Shown here: one piece after another, positions 42,068 through 49,249 of the stretch | Layout of the letters: every line of letters begins with the position of its first letter | Position numbering within the stretch: the first letter of the stretch is position 1 | From: Litoribaculum gwangyangense | Lineage (GTDB): Bacteria; Bacteroidota; Bacteroidia; Flavobacteriales; Flavobacteriaceae | DNA: 64,000 nt | Direction of reading: 5' to 3' | NCBI RefSeq assembly: GCF_039543505.1 | Contig: NZ_BAABJW010000002.1 | Span: 372,001-436,000, forward strand | The notes under the pieces: generated by a model | The model's input: the letters and a program-made list of their open reading frames with translations, nothing else | What the model was told of the DNA's origin: nothing | Databases searched by the model: none | Made by a program: the position numbers and the translations under genes

Positions 42068-42534
42068 AAGCGGTCACCTTACGAGAGATTAAAAATGAAT
42101 TAAACACGCTTTCAACACAGGAAATCCAAGAGCTTTGTTTGCGGTTATCACGGTTTAAAAAAGAAAACAAAGAACTCCTTACCTATTTGCTTTTTGAGTC
42201 GCATGACGAAGCGGGTTATGTTGAAAGTGTGAAACGCTATATGGATGATGAGTTTGAATTAATTAACACTGATAGCTATTTTTATATAAGAAAGAGTACC
42301 CGAAAAATCCTTAGAAACGTAAAAAAGTTTGTGCGCTACTCCCAAAACAAGGAAACCGAAGTGGAACTCCTCCTCTACTTTTGCAAAAAACTAAAGGATT
42401 TTAAACCTAGTATAAGCCGTAGTACACAATTACAAAATATGTACAACAGGCAACTCCTACTCGCCAGAAAAATAATTAGTGGCTTGCATGAAGATTTACA
42501 ATACGACTATCAGGTGATGTTGGAAGCCTTATAA
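42064..42534 (+). CDS. Conserved helical protein coupled to DUF202
   Basis: A 156-aa cytoplasmic protein that is almost entirely helical and charged (LNTLSTQEIQELCLRLSRFKKENKELLTYLLFE; RKSTRKILRNVKKFVRYS). There is no membrane segment, signal or catalytic motif. The first half resembles an N-terminal helix bundle, the second a pair of long helices. It overlaps the DUF202 gene by 4 nt (ATGA), so their products are probably made together and may interact. I recognise it only as a conserved protein of Bacteroidota. Confidence 0.7.
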   Translation: MKAVTLREIKNELNTLSTQEIQELCLRLSRFKKENKELLTYLLFESHDEAGYVESVKRYMDDEFELINTDSYFYIRKSTRKILRNVKKFVRYSQNKETEVELLLYFCKKLKDFKPSISRSTQLQNMYNRQLLLARKIISGLHEDLQYDYQVMLEAL

Positions 42535-42726
42535 TGGTTAAAAACTTTCTAAATAAACAAAATTATTGTGTTTATTTTCTGATATATAAAATTAACTTCC
42601 CTTATCGGTCGCTAAGCCGAATTTAAACGCTGCCTAGCTTAAACGTTACCACAACTAGTTTTAATTCAATCAAACATTCGTTCGATTTGTAAGATTTTTT
42701 TTTATTTTTAATGGAATAAATATAAT

Positions 42727-42762
42727 GGGAATAAACACCATGTGTTTATCCCTACGTTGGCA
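42727..42762 (+). repeat. Truncated attC-like hairpin and core opening cassette 1
   Basis: A hairpin, GGGAATAAACAC (42727-42738) with GTGTTTATCCC (42742-42752) and one bulge, is followed by TAC and the core-like GTTGGCA (42756-42762). GTTGGCAACA (42756-42765) is the exact complement of TGTTGCCAAC at 43245-43254, the start of the next element. That pairing is what an integron cassette boundary would show. Confidence 0.45.
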
Positions 42763-42805
42763 ACAATTTGAAAAAAATTAACCTTAATATCAAATAATCA
42801 ATTTT

Positions 42806-43240
42806 ATGAAAAAAAGTACATTATTAATTACAGCTATTACAATTTCATCCTCAATCTTATTATCAAGTTGTGGAGTAATGTTTGGAGGAAGCAAATACAA
42901 TGCTAACATTAAAGTAAAAGACCATCCAAATGCCGAAATTTACGCCAATGGAGAAAAAATTGGAACTGGGGAAGTTTCCACTTCGTTTAAACGAAATCAA
43001 CCATTGAAAGTTGAAGTAAAGCAAGACAAGTGCGAACCAAAAACTAAAAACTTTGACAACAAATTTAGAACTGGAAATTTTATTTTAAGTGCTATTTCTT
43101 GGGGATTAATTGGAATTGGTGTTGATTTAGGAACTGGGGCATCATATAAACCTGACCATAAAAATGACCCAGCTATAGAGAAATTATCTGATAAAAATTA
43201 CAAATTTACAGTCGACTATTCTGAATGTAAAGAACAATAA
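42806..43240 (+). CDS. Small lipoprotein with PEGA-like segment (cassette 1)
   Basis: A 144-aa protein with a lipoprotein signal (lipobox LLSSC, Cys22). The mature part begins with a segment like PEGA surface modules (HPNAEIYANGEKIGTGEVS...LKVEVKQDKCEPKTKNF). It then has a hydrophobic, glycine-rich hairpin (FILSAISWGLIGIGVDLGTGASYKP) and a conserved closing cysteine (DYSEC). It probably sits in the outer membrane or periplasm. Function is unknown. It is flanked by attC-like elements, so it may have arrived as a cassette. Confidence 0.7.
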   Translation: MKKSTLLITAITISSSILLSSCGVMFGGSKYNANIKVKDHPNAEIYANGEKIGTGEVSTSFKRNQPLKVEVKQDKCEPKTKNFDNKFRTGNFILSAISWGLIGIGVDLGTGASYKPDHKNDPAIEKLSDKNYKFTVDYSECKEQ

Positions 43241-43247
43241 AAACTGT

Positions 43248-43379
43248 TGCCAACACCGTATAAAAATAATTGCGGTTTAGTGCTAAATCAAAGGTTGTTG
43301 CGTGTTTGTAATGTCTGATTTTCCTTAGGAAAATCCTCGCATACAAACCCGCAACTATTCTTATACATAACCGTTTTGC
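43248..43379 (+). repeat. attC-like element 1
   Basis: A 132-nt imperfect palindrome. 5' core TGCCAAC (43248-43254); 3' core GTTTTGC (43373-43379). The long arm GTATAAAAATAATTGCGG (43258-43275) pairs at 16 of 18 positions with CCGCAACTATTCTTATAC (43349-43366). An inner hairpin GATTTTCC-TTA-GGAAAATC spans 43317-43335. The two arm mismatches are internal. Confidence 0.55.
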
Positions 43380-43496
43380 TTCATTATAATCAACCAAATC
43401 ATGTATTGGAACCATTTGATAAAAATAAGCCGAGAGCATTTAACTTACATTGAGAAAGAATTCGAATAGTTTTAATAAACCACAAAATTTTTCAAC

Positions 43497-43952
43497 ATGA
43501 AAACAAAACTACTTACACTTTTAACTTTTTTTACCCTCCTATCAATAACTTTAACCCATGCGCAAGAAAGCACCTTAGAAAAGGACGTTAGGGAAGTGCT
43601 TGATCAATACGGGAGTGCTGTGGGCAGTAAATCATTCTCAAAGATGGCAGACTGCTTCCACGACGATGCGATGATTCTACCGGAGGGGAAACCAATTGTT
43701 AAAGGCCGGGAAGAGATCATCGAAAGTTTCAAATGGTTTGAATCCCTTGACTTTGCTGAACAGTTCATCATTGAAGAAATAATCACGGCAGGTGAATATA
43801 GTATCGCCAGAACTAGAAATATAGGAAGCTGGAAAGATCCAAAGACGGCTGAAAGTGGAAACTTCGAAGTGAAAGGATTGCTGGTTTTAAAACCCGATCA
43901 AAATGGGGATTTAAAGATTTACAGGTATATGTTCAATAATAATGGTGAATAA
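43497..43952 (+). CDS. Exported NTF2-like (SnoaL/DUF4440 type) protein (cassette 2)
   Basis: A 151-aa protein with a signal peptide (cleavage after residue 22, THAQ). The mature part is a single NTF2-like cone fold: VREVLDQYGSAVGSKSFSKMADCFHDDAMILPEG, then KGREEIIESFKWFE and strands ending LKIYRYMFNNNGE. Such domains are ligand-binding or enzymatic; no specific activity can be assigned. Its codon use looks slightly more GC-rich than its neighbours (GGGAGTGCTGTGGGCAG, GGCCGGGAAG), consistent with a different origin. It lies between attC-like elements 1 and 2. Confidence 0.8.
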   Translation: MKTKLLTLLTFFTLLSITLTHAQESTLEKDVREVLDQYGSAVGSKSFSKMADCFHDDAMILPEGKPIVKGREEIIESFKWFESLDFAEQFIIEEIITAGEYSIARTRNIGSWKDPKTAESGNFEVKGLLVLKPDQNGDLKIYRYMFNNNGE

Positions 43953-44050
43953 GTGTACCTGCCATAAATGTATTAGGCTACATTACTAGTTTAAGGTGAA
44001 AACGGAATACTATGTAAAGTATGTAATAATCAATTTTAATAATTACGACA

Positions 44051-44183
44051 GCACAACACCTGCTATAGTTCATTGCTTCTGACTTTCCTTTCGGAAAGTC
44101 CTAGCATTTTTGCTATCTTCGGTTTGCGGCGGAAAATCCTCTCGGATTTTCACGCAACGAAACCATAGCCAAACACGTTGTGC
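44051..44183 (+). repeat. attC-like element 2
   Basis: A 133-nt imperfect palindrome. 5' core GCACAAC (44051-44057) and 3' core GTTGTGC (44177-44183) are perfect complements. Inner arms GCTAT/ATAGC and TTGC/GCAA pair. Two apical hairpins, GACTTTCC/GGAAAGTC (44081-44100) and GAAAATCC/GGATTTTC (44132-44151), enlarge the terminal part. The 3' core is followed by TTCATTATGAC, as at 12415. Confidence 0.55.
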
Positions 44184-44208
44184 TTCATTATGACTAACCG
44201 TTAACCAA

Positions 44209-44994
44209 ATGATAAAATTCTTTAGAAAAATTAGACAGAATCTACTTTCAGAAGGAAAAACTGGAAAGTATTTAAAATATGCTCTTGGAGAAATTATTCT
44301 TGTGGTTATTGGAATTTTAATCGCATTGCAATTAAATGATTGGAATGATTCTCGAAAACAATTAAAATTAGAAAATGAATACTATTGCAGACTGTTAGAT
44401 GACGCTAAATTGGATAATGAGCAAATAACTAATTTGTTAGCGTTAGCCGAAAATCGTCTAAAAGCTTCCAATCAATCTGTGAGGTTGTTACTTCAAGATA
44501 ATGTTATAAAGGCAGAAGTTGGAATGCAAATTTCTCTGGCAACAAAAGCAATCTTTTCGGATTTTGAACCTAATAATTCAGCTTATGAAGATTTAAAATC
44601 TGGTGCAAATTTGAATATCATAAGTGATAAATCTATTATCACGGCATTAAGTAGGTATTTCAATAAAGTTAAAGAATTGAAAAGTATAATAATGATTAAT
44701 GGAAAGCATGCAGTCGATATTTCTTTTTCTCATAATGACTATTTTGCCAATGGATCAATTCAGGCTTCAATAAAAGATGGCAGATTTAAAACTGGTCTTG
44801 ACCAAGATTTAAAGGAAAAATTAAAAACAATCGAACAGGATCAATTTTCGATAGAAATGAAATCGAGACTTTTAAACGAGTCTTTAGAATATGTTGGAGC
44901 AAATACAAGGCAAGTTGAACTCTATTCTCTAATGCTTAAAGAAATTGGTTCTTTAGAAAGTCTTTTGCAATCTAAATGTCAAGTGAATAAATAA
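44209..44994 (+). CDS. DUF6090 family membrane-anchored protein, copy 2 (cassette 3)
   Basis: A 261-aa paralogue of the gene at 12438. Its N-terminus MIKFFRKIRQNLL and the transmembrane end GILIALQLNDWND are nearly the same, while the soluble C-terminal region is strongly diverged. One transmembrane helix (about 25-44) anchors a helical domain. The start codon is 32 nt after the GTTGTGC core and an attC-like element follows 9 nt after the stop. The conserved head and variable tail suggest that the membrane anchor is the shared functional part. Function is unknown. Confidence 0.82.
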   Translation: MIKFFRKIRQNLLSEGKTGKYLKYALGEIILVVIGILIALQLNDWNDSRKQLKLENEYYCRLLDDAKLDNEQITNLLALAENRLKASNQSVRLLLQDNVIKAEVGMQISLATKAIFSDFEPNNSAYEDLKSGANLNIISDKSIITALSRYFNKVKELKSIIMINGKHAVDISFSHNDYFANGSIQASIKDGRFKTGLDQDLKEKLKTIEQDQFSIEMKSRLLNESLEYVGANTRQVELYSLMLKEIGSLESLLQSKCQVNK

Positions 44995-45003
44995 AAAAGG
45001 GAA

Positions 45004-45128
45004 GCACAACAATGGCTATAATTAATTGCTTGTTCTCGCCTACTTTGGAAATTCCTGTGCAATTTCCAACTTGGCGCGTACTTGCATAGTAAAGTGCAAA
45101 CCCACGCAACTATTCAAAGCCGAGACCG
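45004..45128 (+). repeat. attC-like element 3, 3' core degraded
   Basis: 5' core GCACAAC (45004-45010) complements the cassette start GTTGTGC (44177) at 7 of 7 positions. Arm GGCTATAATTAATTGC pairs at 12 of 16 positions with GCAACTATTCAAAGCC near 45106-45121. No GTT core closes the element (it reads GAGACCGGCG), so the array seems to end here. It is closely related to the element at 13169. Confidence 0.5.
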
Positions 45129-45141
45129 GCGAACTTAAAAA

Positions 45142-46353
45142 TCATTCACTTAACAACGTACTCACAAAGCTGTTAAATTCTGTTTTAAATTCGGTAAACT
45201 TATCACCCGTAGCAGGTCCGTTAAAGCCCGTATGTATTTTTCTAACGGTGCCAGTTTTATCTATAAAAATGGTAGTTGGGTAAGAGAGTACATGGTTTAG
45301 CATGGGCAGTTTTTCATTGGCTTTTACTTTGCTACTACTGCCATATTGCGCCAACAATACGGGGTACGTAATACCCGTGTTTTCTTTTAATCGTTTTATG
45401 TTTTTAAATGCGGCTTCTTCAGTTTTTACATATTCAAACGCCAAGGCTATAATTTCCAAATCGGTATTGGGGTTGTTTTTATAATACTCGGCATAAAACT
45501 TGGTTTCATCCAAACAATTAGGGCACCAGGTTCCCATAATTTGCACCAAAACCACTTTATTATTAAAGCGGTTTTCACTTAACGATACCATGTTACCGTT
45601 TTCATCAGGAAACGAAAAGTCCACCGAATCAAAACCTTCTTTTAAAAAAGTTAAGGTATTCGCATCGGGTAACTCAAAAGCGTCATTACGTTTGGCTACA
45701 AAAGGTTCGCTCCAATGGTTTCCAGAAAAGAAGTTTCCAGACATCGTACTATCTGTCACCGTGGCCGTAAATAAAAACGCATGCGAGCCATCAAAAGCCG
45801 ATACTTGCAATTGGTTACCATTTAAAACGCCTTCCAAAAATCGGTAATCCCCTGTGGTGGTTCTAAACGTGCCTGTAACCATGTTGCCCTTTTGTTTAAA
45901 AATACCTTTAGCAACATAGGCATCCTCTTCAACATCTGGACTAAAAATGGTTTCCCAATTTCCTGTTATATCTGTGTTAGACTTATCGGTAACTTCAAAA
46001 CGGGTATCATTTTTTATAGCTTTAAAAGGCATAACGCGATTTAAATCAGGTTTTACAAAGCTTCCGTTTAATTGATGGTCTTCAATTTTGGCCATTATAA
46101 AACTTTCAAAAACGGGCATTTGAATATAAACCGAGTCGTTTTTATATTCAATCTCATTCACATCAATCACTTCTTCCGCATTAAAAATCTGTAATCTATT
46201 TTTAGAAAACACTTGAAAATTAAACGGCAAATTCAAGGTATCATTCACCTGTAAACTTGCTCTGTAAATGCCTGTTTCAAGGGCTGCAACGTTTTTTTCT
46301 TTTTTACAAGAAACAATCATAAGAATCAATGCTAATAAAAAAATGGGCCTCAT
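45142..46353 (-). CDS. TlpA-like thioredoxin lipoprotein
   Basis: A 403-aa lipoprotein (lipobox near MIVSC, Cys16). Residues about 20-235 form a beta-rich N-terminal domain of the kind seen before thioredoxin domains in Bacteroidota. The C-terminal thioredoxin/AhpC-TSA domain (about 245-400) has the redox pair C277-P-N-C280 in MGTWCPNCLDE and the cis-Pro segment SYPTTIFIDKTG. It is likely a periplasmic thiol-disulfide oxidoreductase, for example for cytochrome maturation or protein repair. It converges with the cassette array, its stop lying about 14 nt from attC-like element 3. Confidence 0.87.
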   Translation of the reverse strand: MRPIFLLALILMIVSCKKEKNVAALETGIYRASLQVNDTLNLPFNFQVFSKNRLQIFNAEEVIDVNEIEYKNDSVYIQMPVFESFIMAKIEDHQLNGSFVKPDLNRVMPFKAIKNDTRFEVTDKSNTDITGNWETIFSPDVEEDAYVAKGIFKQKGNMVTGTFRTTTGDYRFLEGVLNGNQLQVSAFDGSHAFLFTATVTDSTMSGNFFSGNHWSEPFVAKRNDAFELPDANTLTFLKEGFDSVDFSFPDENGNMVSLSENRFNNKVVLVQIMGTWCPNCLDETKFYAEYYKNNPNTDLEIIALAFEYVKTEEAAFKNIKRLKENTGITYPVLLAQYGSSSKVKANEKLPMLNHVLSYPTTIFIDKTGTVRKIHTGFNGPATGDKFTEFKTEFNSFVSTLLSE

Positions 46354-46460
46354 AAAAATGCTTTTAAAATATATTAATCGAATTTAGGGCAAGATACTAA
46401 CAAAAAAGATTTTTAAATAACAATTTGGAACGCATTGTTTGAAAGCTAACGGCATTATTT

Positions 46461-46468
46461 TATCTTTA
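46461..46468 (+). promoter_or_regulatory. Near-consensus -7 element of pheT
   Basis: TATCTTTA matches TAnnTTTG at 7 of 8 positions and ends 24 nt before the pheT start codon. Confidence 0.45.
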
Positions 46469-46492
46469 CCCCCTTAAATAAGACATTGGTAC

Positions 46493-48919
46493 ATGAGGAT
46501 TTCTTACAATTGGTTGAAGCAATTTTTAAAAATAGATTGGACACCAGAACAAACCAGCGAATTACTAACAGATTTAGGATTGGAAGTGGAAGGTATAGAA
46601 GCTTACCAATCGGTTAAAGGCGGCTTGGAAGGTGTGGTTGTTGGCGAGGTTTTAACCTGTGTGAAACACCCCAACGCTGATAAATTAAAGCTTACCACAG
46701 TAAATATTGGGGCTGAAGTGCCTGTGCAAATTGTTTGTGGTGCCCCGAACGTAGCGGCAGGACAAAAAGTACCCGTGGCCACCATAGGAACCACCTTATA
46801 TACACCTGAGTTCGAAGCTTGGACCATAAAAAAAGGAAAAATAAGAGGTGAGGAAAGCCACGGTATGATTTGCGCCGAAGATGAACTGGGTTTGGGAACC
46901 TCGCACGATGGCATCATGGTTTTGGATGCCGATTTAAAAGTGGGCTCTCTTGTTTCTGATATTTTTGAGGTGGAGAACGACCAAGTTTTTGAAATTGGTT
47001 TAACGCCTAATCGTGCCGATGCCATGAGCCATTTGGGAGTTGCCCGCGACGTTAGAGCTGGATTGATACAAAAAGAAATCAACTTAGAATTGATTACCCC
47101 ATCAGTTAGTGCGTTTCATGTAGATAGCCGCACCTTAAAAATAGATGTGGAGGTTATTAACAAAGAGTTGGCACCACGCTATTGCGGCGTTACCATTTCT
47201 GGGGTAAAAGTTAAAGAATCACCCAAATGGTTACAAAACAGACTGAAAGCCATTGGATTAAAACCCATTAATAATATTGTGGATGCTACTAATTATGTTT
47301 TACATGAATTAGGGCAACCTTTACATGCCTTTGATGCCGTTAAAATTTCAGGTAACAAAATTGAAGTTAAAACCTTAAAATCAGGCACTAAATTTATCAC
47401 TTTAGATGGTGTTGAACGGGAATTGCATGAAGATGATTTGATGATTTGTGATGCTGAAAAGCCCATGTGCATTGCTGGTGTTTTTGGTGGTATCCATTCT
47501 GGAGTGACCGAAACTACCACGAGTATTTTCTTGGAAAGTGCTTATTTTAATCCTGTGAGTATTCGCAAGTCGGCAAAACGCCACGGTTTGAATACCGATG
47601 CTTCTTTCAGATTTGAAAGAGGTATAGACCCAAATATTACCGAATATGCCTTAAAACGTGCGGCCATCTTAATTCAGGATTTGGCAGGCGGTGAGATTAC
47701 CAGCGATATTATTGACTTGTATCCAAAAAAAATAAAAGACTTTGAGGTTCGTTTGAGTTTTGAGAATGCCAAAAAATTAATAGGTGAAGAAATTCCAAAA
47801 GAGACCATAAAACGCATTTTAACCTCTTTGGAAATAAAGGTAAACAATGTTACCGAAGCTGGATTGGGTTTAACCGTTCCTTCATACAGGAATGATGTAC
47901 AACGTGAAGCGGATATTATTGAAGAAATCTTACGTGTTTATGGGTATAACAACATAGCGACCACGGAAAAACTGAATGCCTCCATATCATCAACTACCAA
48001 ATTTGAGGATTATAAAATCCAAAATATTGTTGGTAATCAGTTGGCATCACAGGGCTTTTATGAAATCATGTCCAATTCCCTTACCACGCCAAATTATGTG
48101 GCATTAAGCGAACAATTAAATGAAGCGCATAACATCACCATGCTCAACCCATTAAGTAATGATTTATCCGTTTTAAGGCAATCTTTGTTATTTTCAGGTC
48201 TAGAGGCGTTATCCTTTAATATCAATAGAAAACGAGGGGATTTAAAACTTTTTGAATTTGGAAAAACCTATCATGGTTATGGAGATAAACGCGAAGAATT
48301 TAAGCATTTATCTTTATTCACCACTGGAAACCAATGGCAAGATAGTTGGTTGTCTTCTGGCAAGAAAAGTGATTTTTTCTATTTAAAAGGCAGTATTGTT
48401 GCCATTTTAGAACGCTTGGGTATTTCACGATATAACGAAGCTCCAACACAAACCGACTTGCTTAGTGAAGGGCTGAGTTTAAGTTTAGGGAAAACAAGAT
48501 TGGTGGACTTTGGCTTAGTTAAAAAACCCATTTTAAAACATTTTGACATTTCTCAAGAAGTGTTATTTGCAGATTTTGATTGGGATGCCACTTTAGAATT
48601 GGTCAAACGTAATAAAATAACCTTCCAATCTATCAATAAATATCCTGAAGTAAAGCGTGATTTTGCATTACTTTTAGATGACCATGTCACATTTGAAGCT
48701 ATTTATAAAATTGCTAAACAGAGTGAAAAGCAATTGCTTAAAAACGTCAATTTATTTGATGTGTATCAAGGAAAAAATTTGCCAAAAGGCAAAAAAAGTT
48801 ATGCAGTTAGCTTTACTTTACAAGATGAAAACAAAACCTTAACTGATAAGCAAATAGATAAAATCATGAGTAATTTGCAAAAAAGTTTTGAAAACGAACT
48901 TGGTGCAGAATTAAGGTGA
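46493..48919 (+). CDS. pheT: Phenylalanyl-tRNA synthetase beta subunit
   Basis: An 808-aa subunit of the alpha2-beta2 enzyme. In order: the N-terminal tRNA-binding domain (about 40-150; VVVGEVLTCVKHPNADKLKLTTVNIG), the B3/B4 editing region (about 215-370), the B5 domain (about 400-475), a catalytic-like core (from about 480) and the C-terminal anticodon-binding FDX-ACB domain (about 715-808; INKYPEVKRDFALLLDDHV). Length and order are standard. pheS is not adjacent, so the two subunit genes are separated, as often in Bacteroidota. An intrinsic terminator follows. Confidence 0.97.
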   Translation: MRISYNWLKQFLKIDWTPEQTSELLTDLGLEVEGIEAYQSVKGGLEGVVVGEVLTCVKHPNADKLKLTTVNIGAEVPVQIVCGAPNVAAGQKVPVATIGTTLYTPEFEAWTIKKGKIRGEESHGMICAEDELGLGTSHDGIMVLDADLKVGSLVSDIFEVENDQVFEIGLTPNRADAMSHLGVARDVRAGLIQKEINLELITPSVSAFHVDSRTLKIDVEVINKELAPRYCGVTISGVKVKESPKWLQNRLKAIGLKPINNIVDATNYVLHELGQPLHAFDAVKISGNKIEVKTLKSGTKFITLDGVERELHEDDLMICDAEKPMCIAGVFGGIHSGVTETTTSIFLESAYFNPVSIRKSAKRHGLNTDASFRFERGIDPNITEYALKRAAILIQDLAGGEITSDIIDLYPKKIKDFEVRLSFENAKKLIGEEIPKETIKRILTSLEIKVNNVTEAGLGLTVPSYRNDVQREADIIEEILRVYGYNNIATTEKLNASISSTTKFEDYKIQNIVGNQLASQGFYEIMSNSLTTPNYVALSEQLNEAHNITMLNPLSNDLSVLRQSLLFSGLEALSFNINRKRGDLKLFEFGKTYHGYGDKREEFKHLSLFTTGNQWQDSWLSSGKKSDFFYLKGSIVAILERLGISRYNEAPTQTDLLSEGLSLSLGKTRLVDFGLVKKPILKHFDISQEVLFADFDWDATLELVKRNKITFQSINKYPEVKRDFALLLDDHVTFEAIYKIAKQSEKQLLKNVNLFDVYQGKNLPKGKKSYAVSFTLQDENKTLTDKQIDKIMSNLQKSFENELGAELR

Positions 48920-48944
48920 AAATAATTAAAATACTAATATTAAG

Positions 48945-48968
48945 AGCCAGTTCATACTGGCTTTTTTA
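48945..48968 (+). terminator. Terminator of pheT
   Basis: Stem AGCCAG (48945-48950) with CTGGCT (48957-48962), loop of 6 nt, followed by a T tract, 25 nt after the stop. Confidence 0.82.
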
Positions 48969-49015
48969 TTTAAAATTTTGTATATTTATAATACTTACTT
49001 TTAAATCTTAGTATT

Positions 49016-49249
49016 ATGTCTGAGTCGAATTACATTAAAATCTACACTGGTGATTTCATCATGGTACAACGCATAATTTCTGATTTAGAAAAAATTGATA
49101 TTTCAGCTATTGTGAAAGAGGAAAATCAATCAGGACTTGATCCCAAAATTTATGGAGGCCAAATGCTTCAAGAAATATATGTTCATAGAGATGAACTCGA
49201 TAAAGCAGTTTTAATCGTTGAAGAAATTACTTCTGAATTAAAAGATTAA
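49016..49249 (+). CDS. DUF2007 small protein
   Basis: A 77-aa cytoplasmic protein. The core YIKIYTGDFIMVQRIISDLEKIDISAIVKEEN and the closing YVHRDELDKAVLIVEEI match the DUF2007 family, a small ferredoxin-like alpha/beta fold sometimes labelled putative signal-transducing protein, possibly PII-like. It has no further motif. It stands alone between the pheT terminator and the convergent ABC-F gene, whose stop codon directly abuts its own. Confidence 0.8.
   Translation: MSESNYIKIYTGDFIMVQRIISDLEKIDISAIVKEENQSGLDPKIYGGQMLQEIYVHRDELDKAVLIVEEITSELKD

Larger units (their letters stand above)
42756..45128 (+). mobile_element. Integron-like cassette array, three cassettes, no integrase in view
   Basis: Three small plus-strand genes (42806, 43497, 44209) are each followed by a ~130-nt imperfect palindrome that opens with a (N)NNNAAC core and, in two of three cases, closes with a GTT core that also begins the next cassette. 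The 5' core of each palindrome complements the start of its own cassette at 10/10, 6/7 and 7/7 positions. Start codons lie within 30-125 nt of the cassette start. The layout is that of attC cassettes, but the cores do not fit RYYYAAC/GTTRRRY strictly. Mobility is inferred. Confidence 0.45.

Noticed and set aside
42727..45128. CRISPR array
   Set aside because: The repeats are long imperfect palindromes that differ from one another, separated by whole genes rather than short unique spacers. No cas genes are present.
45026..45283. 85-codon plus-strand open frame across attC-like element 3
   Set aside because: It runs through the palindrome and into the antisense of the TlpA-like gene, and has no signal or family features.
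46603..47082. Minus-strand open frame of 159 codons inside pheT
   Set aside because: Antisense shadow of the tRNA-binding domain, with no independent start signals.
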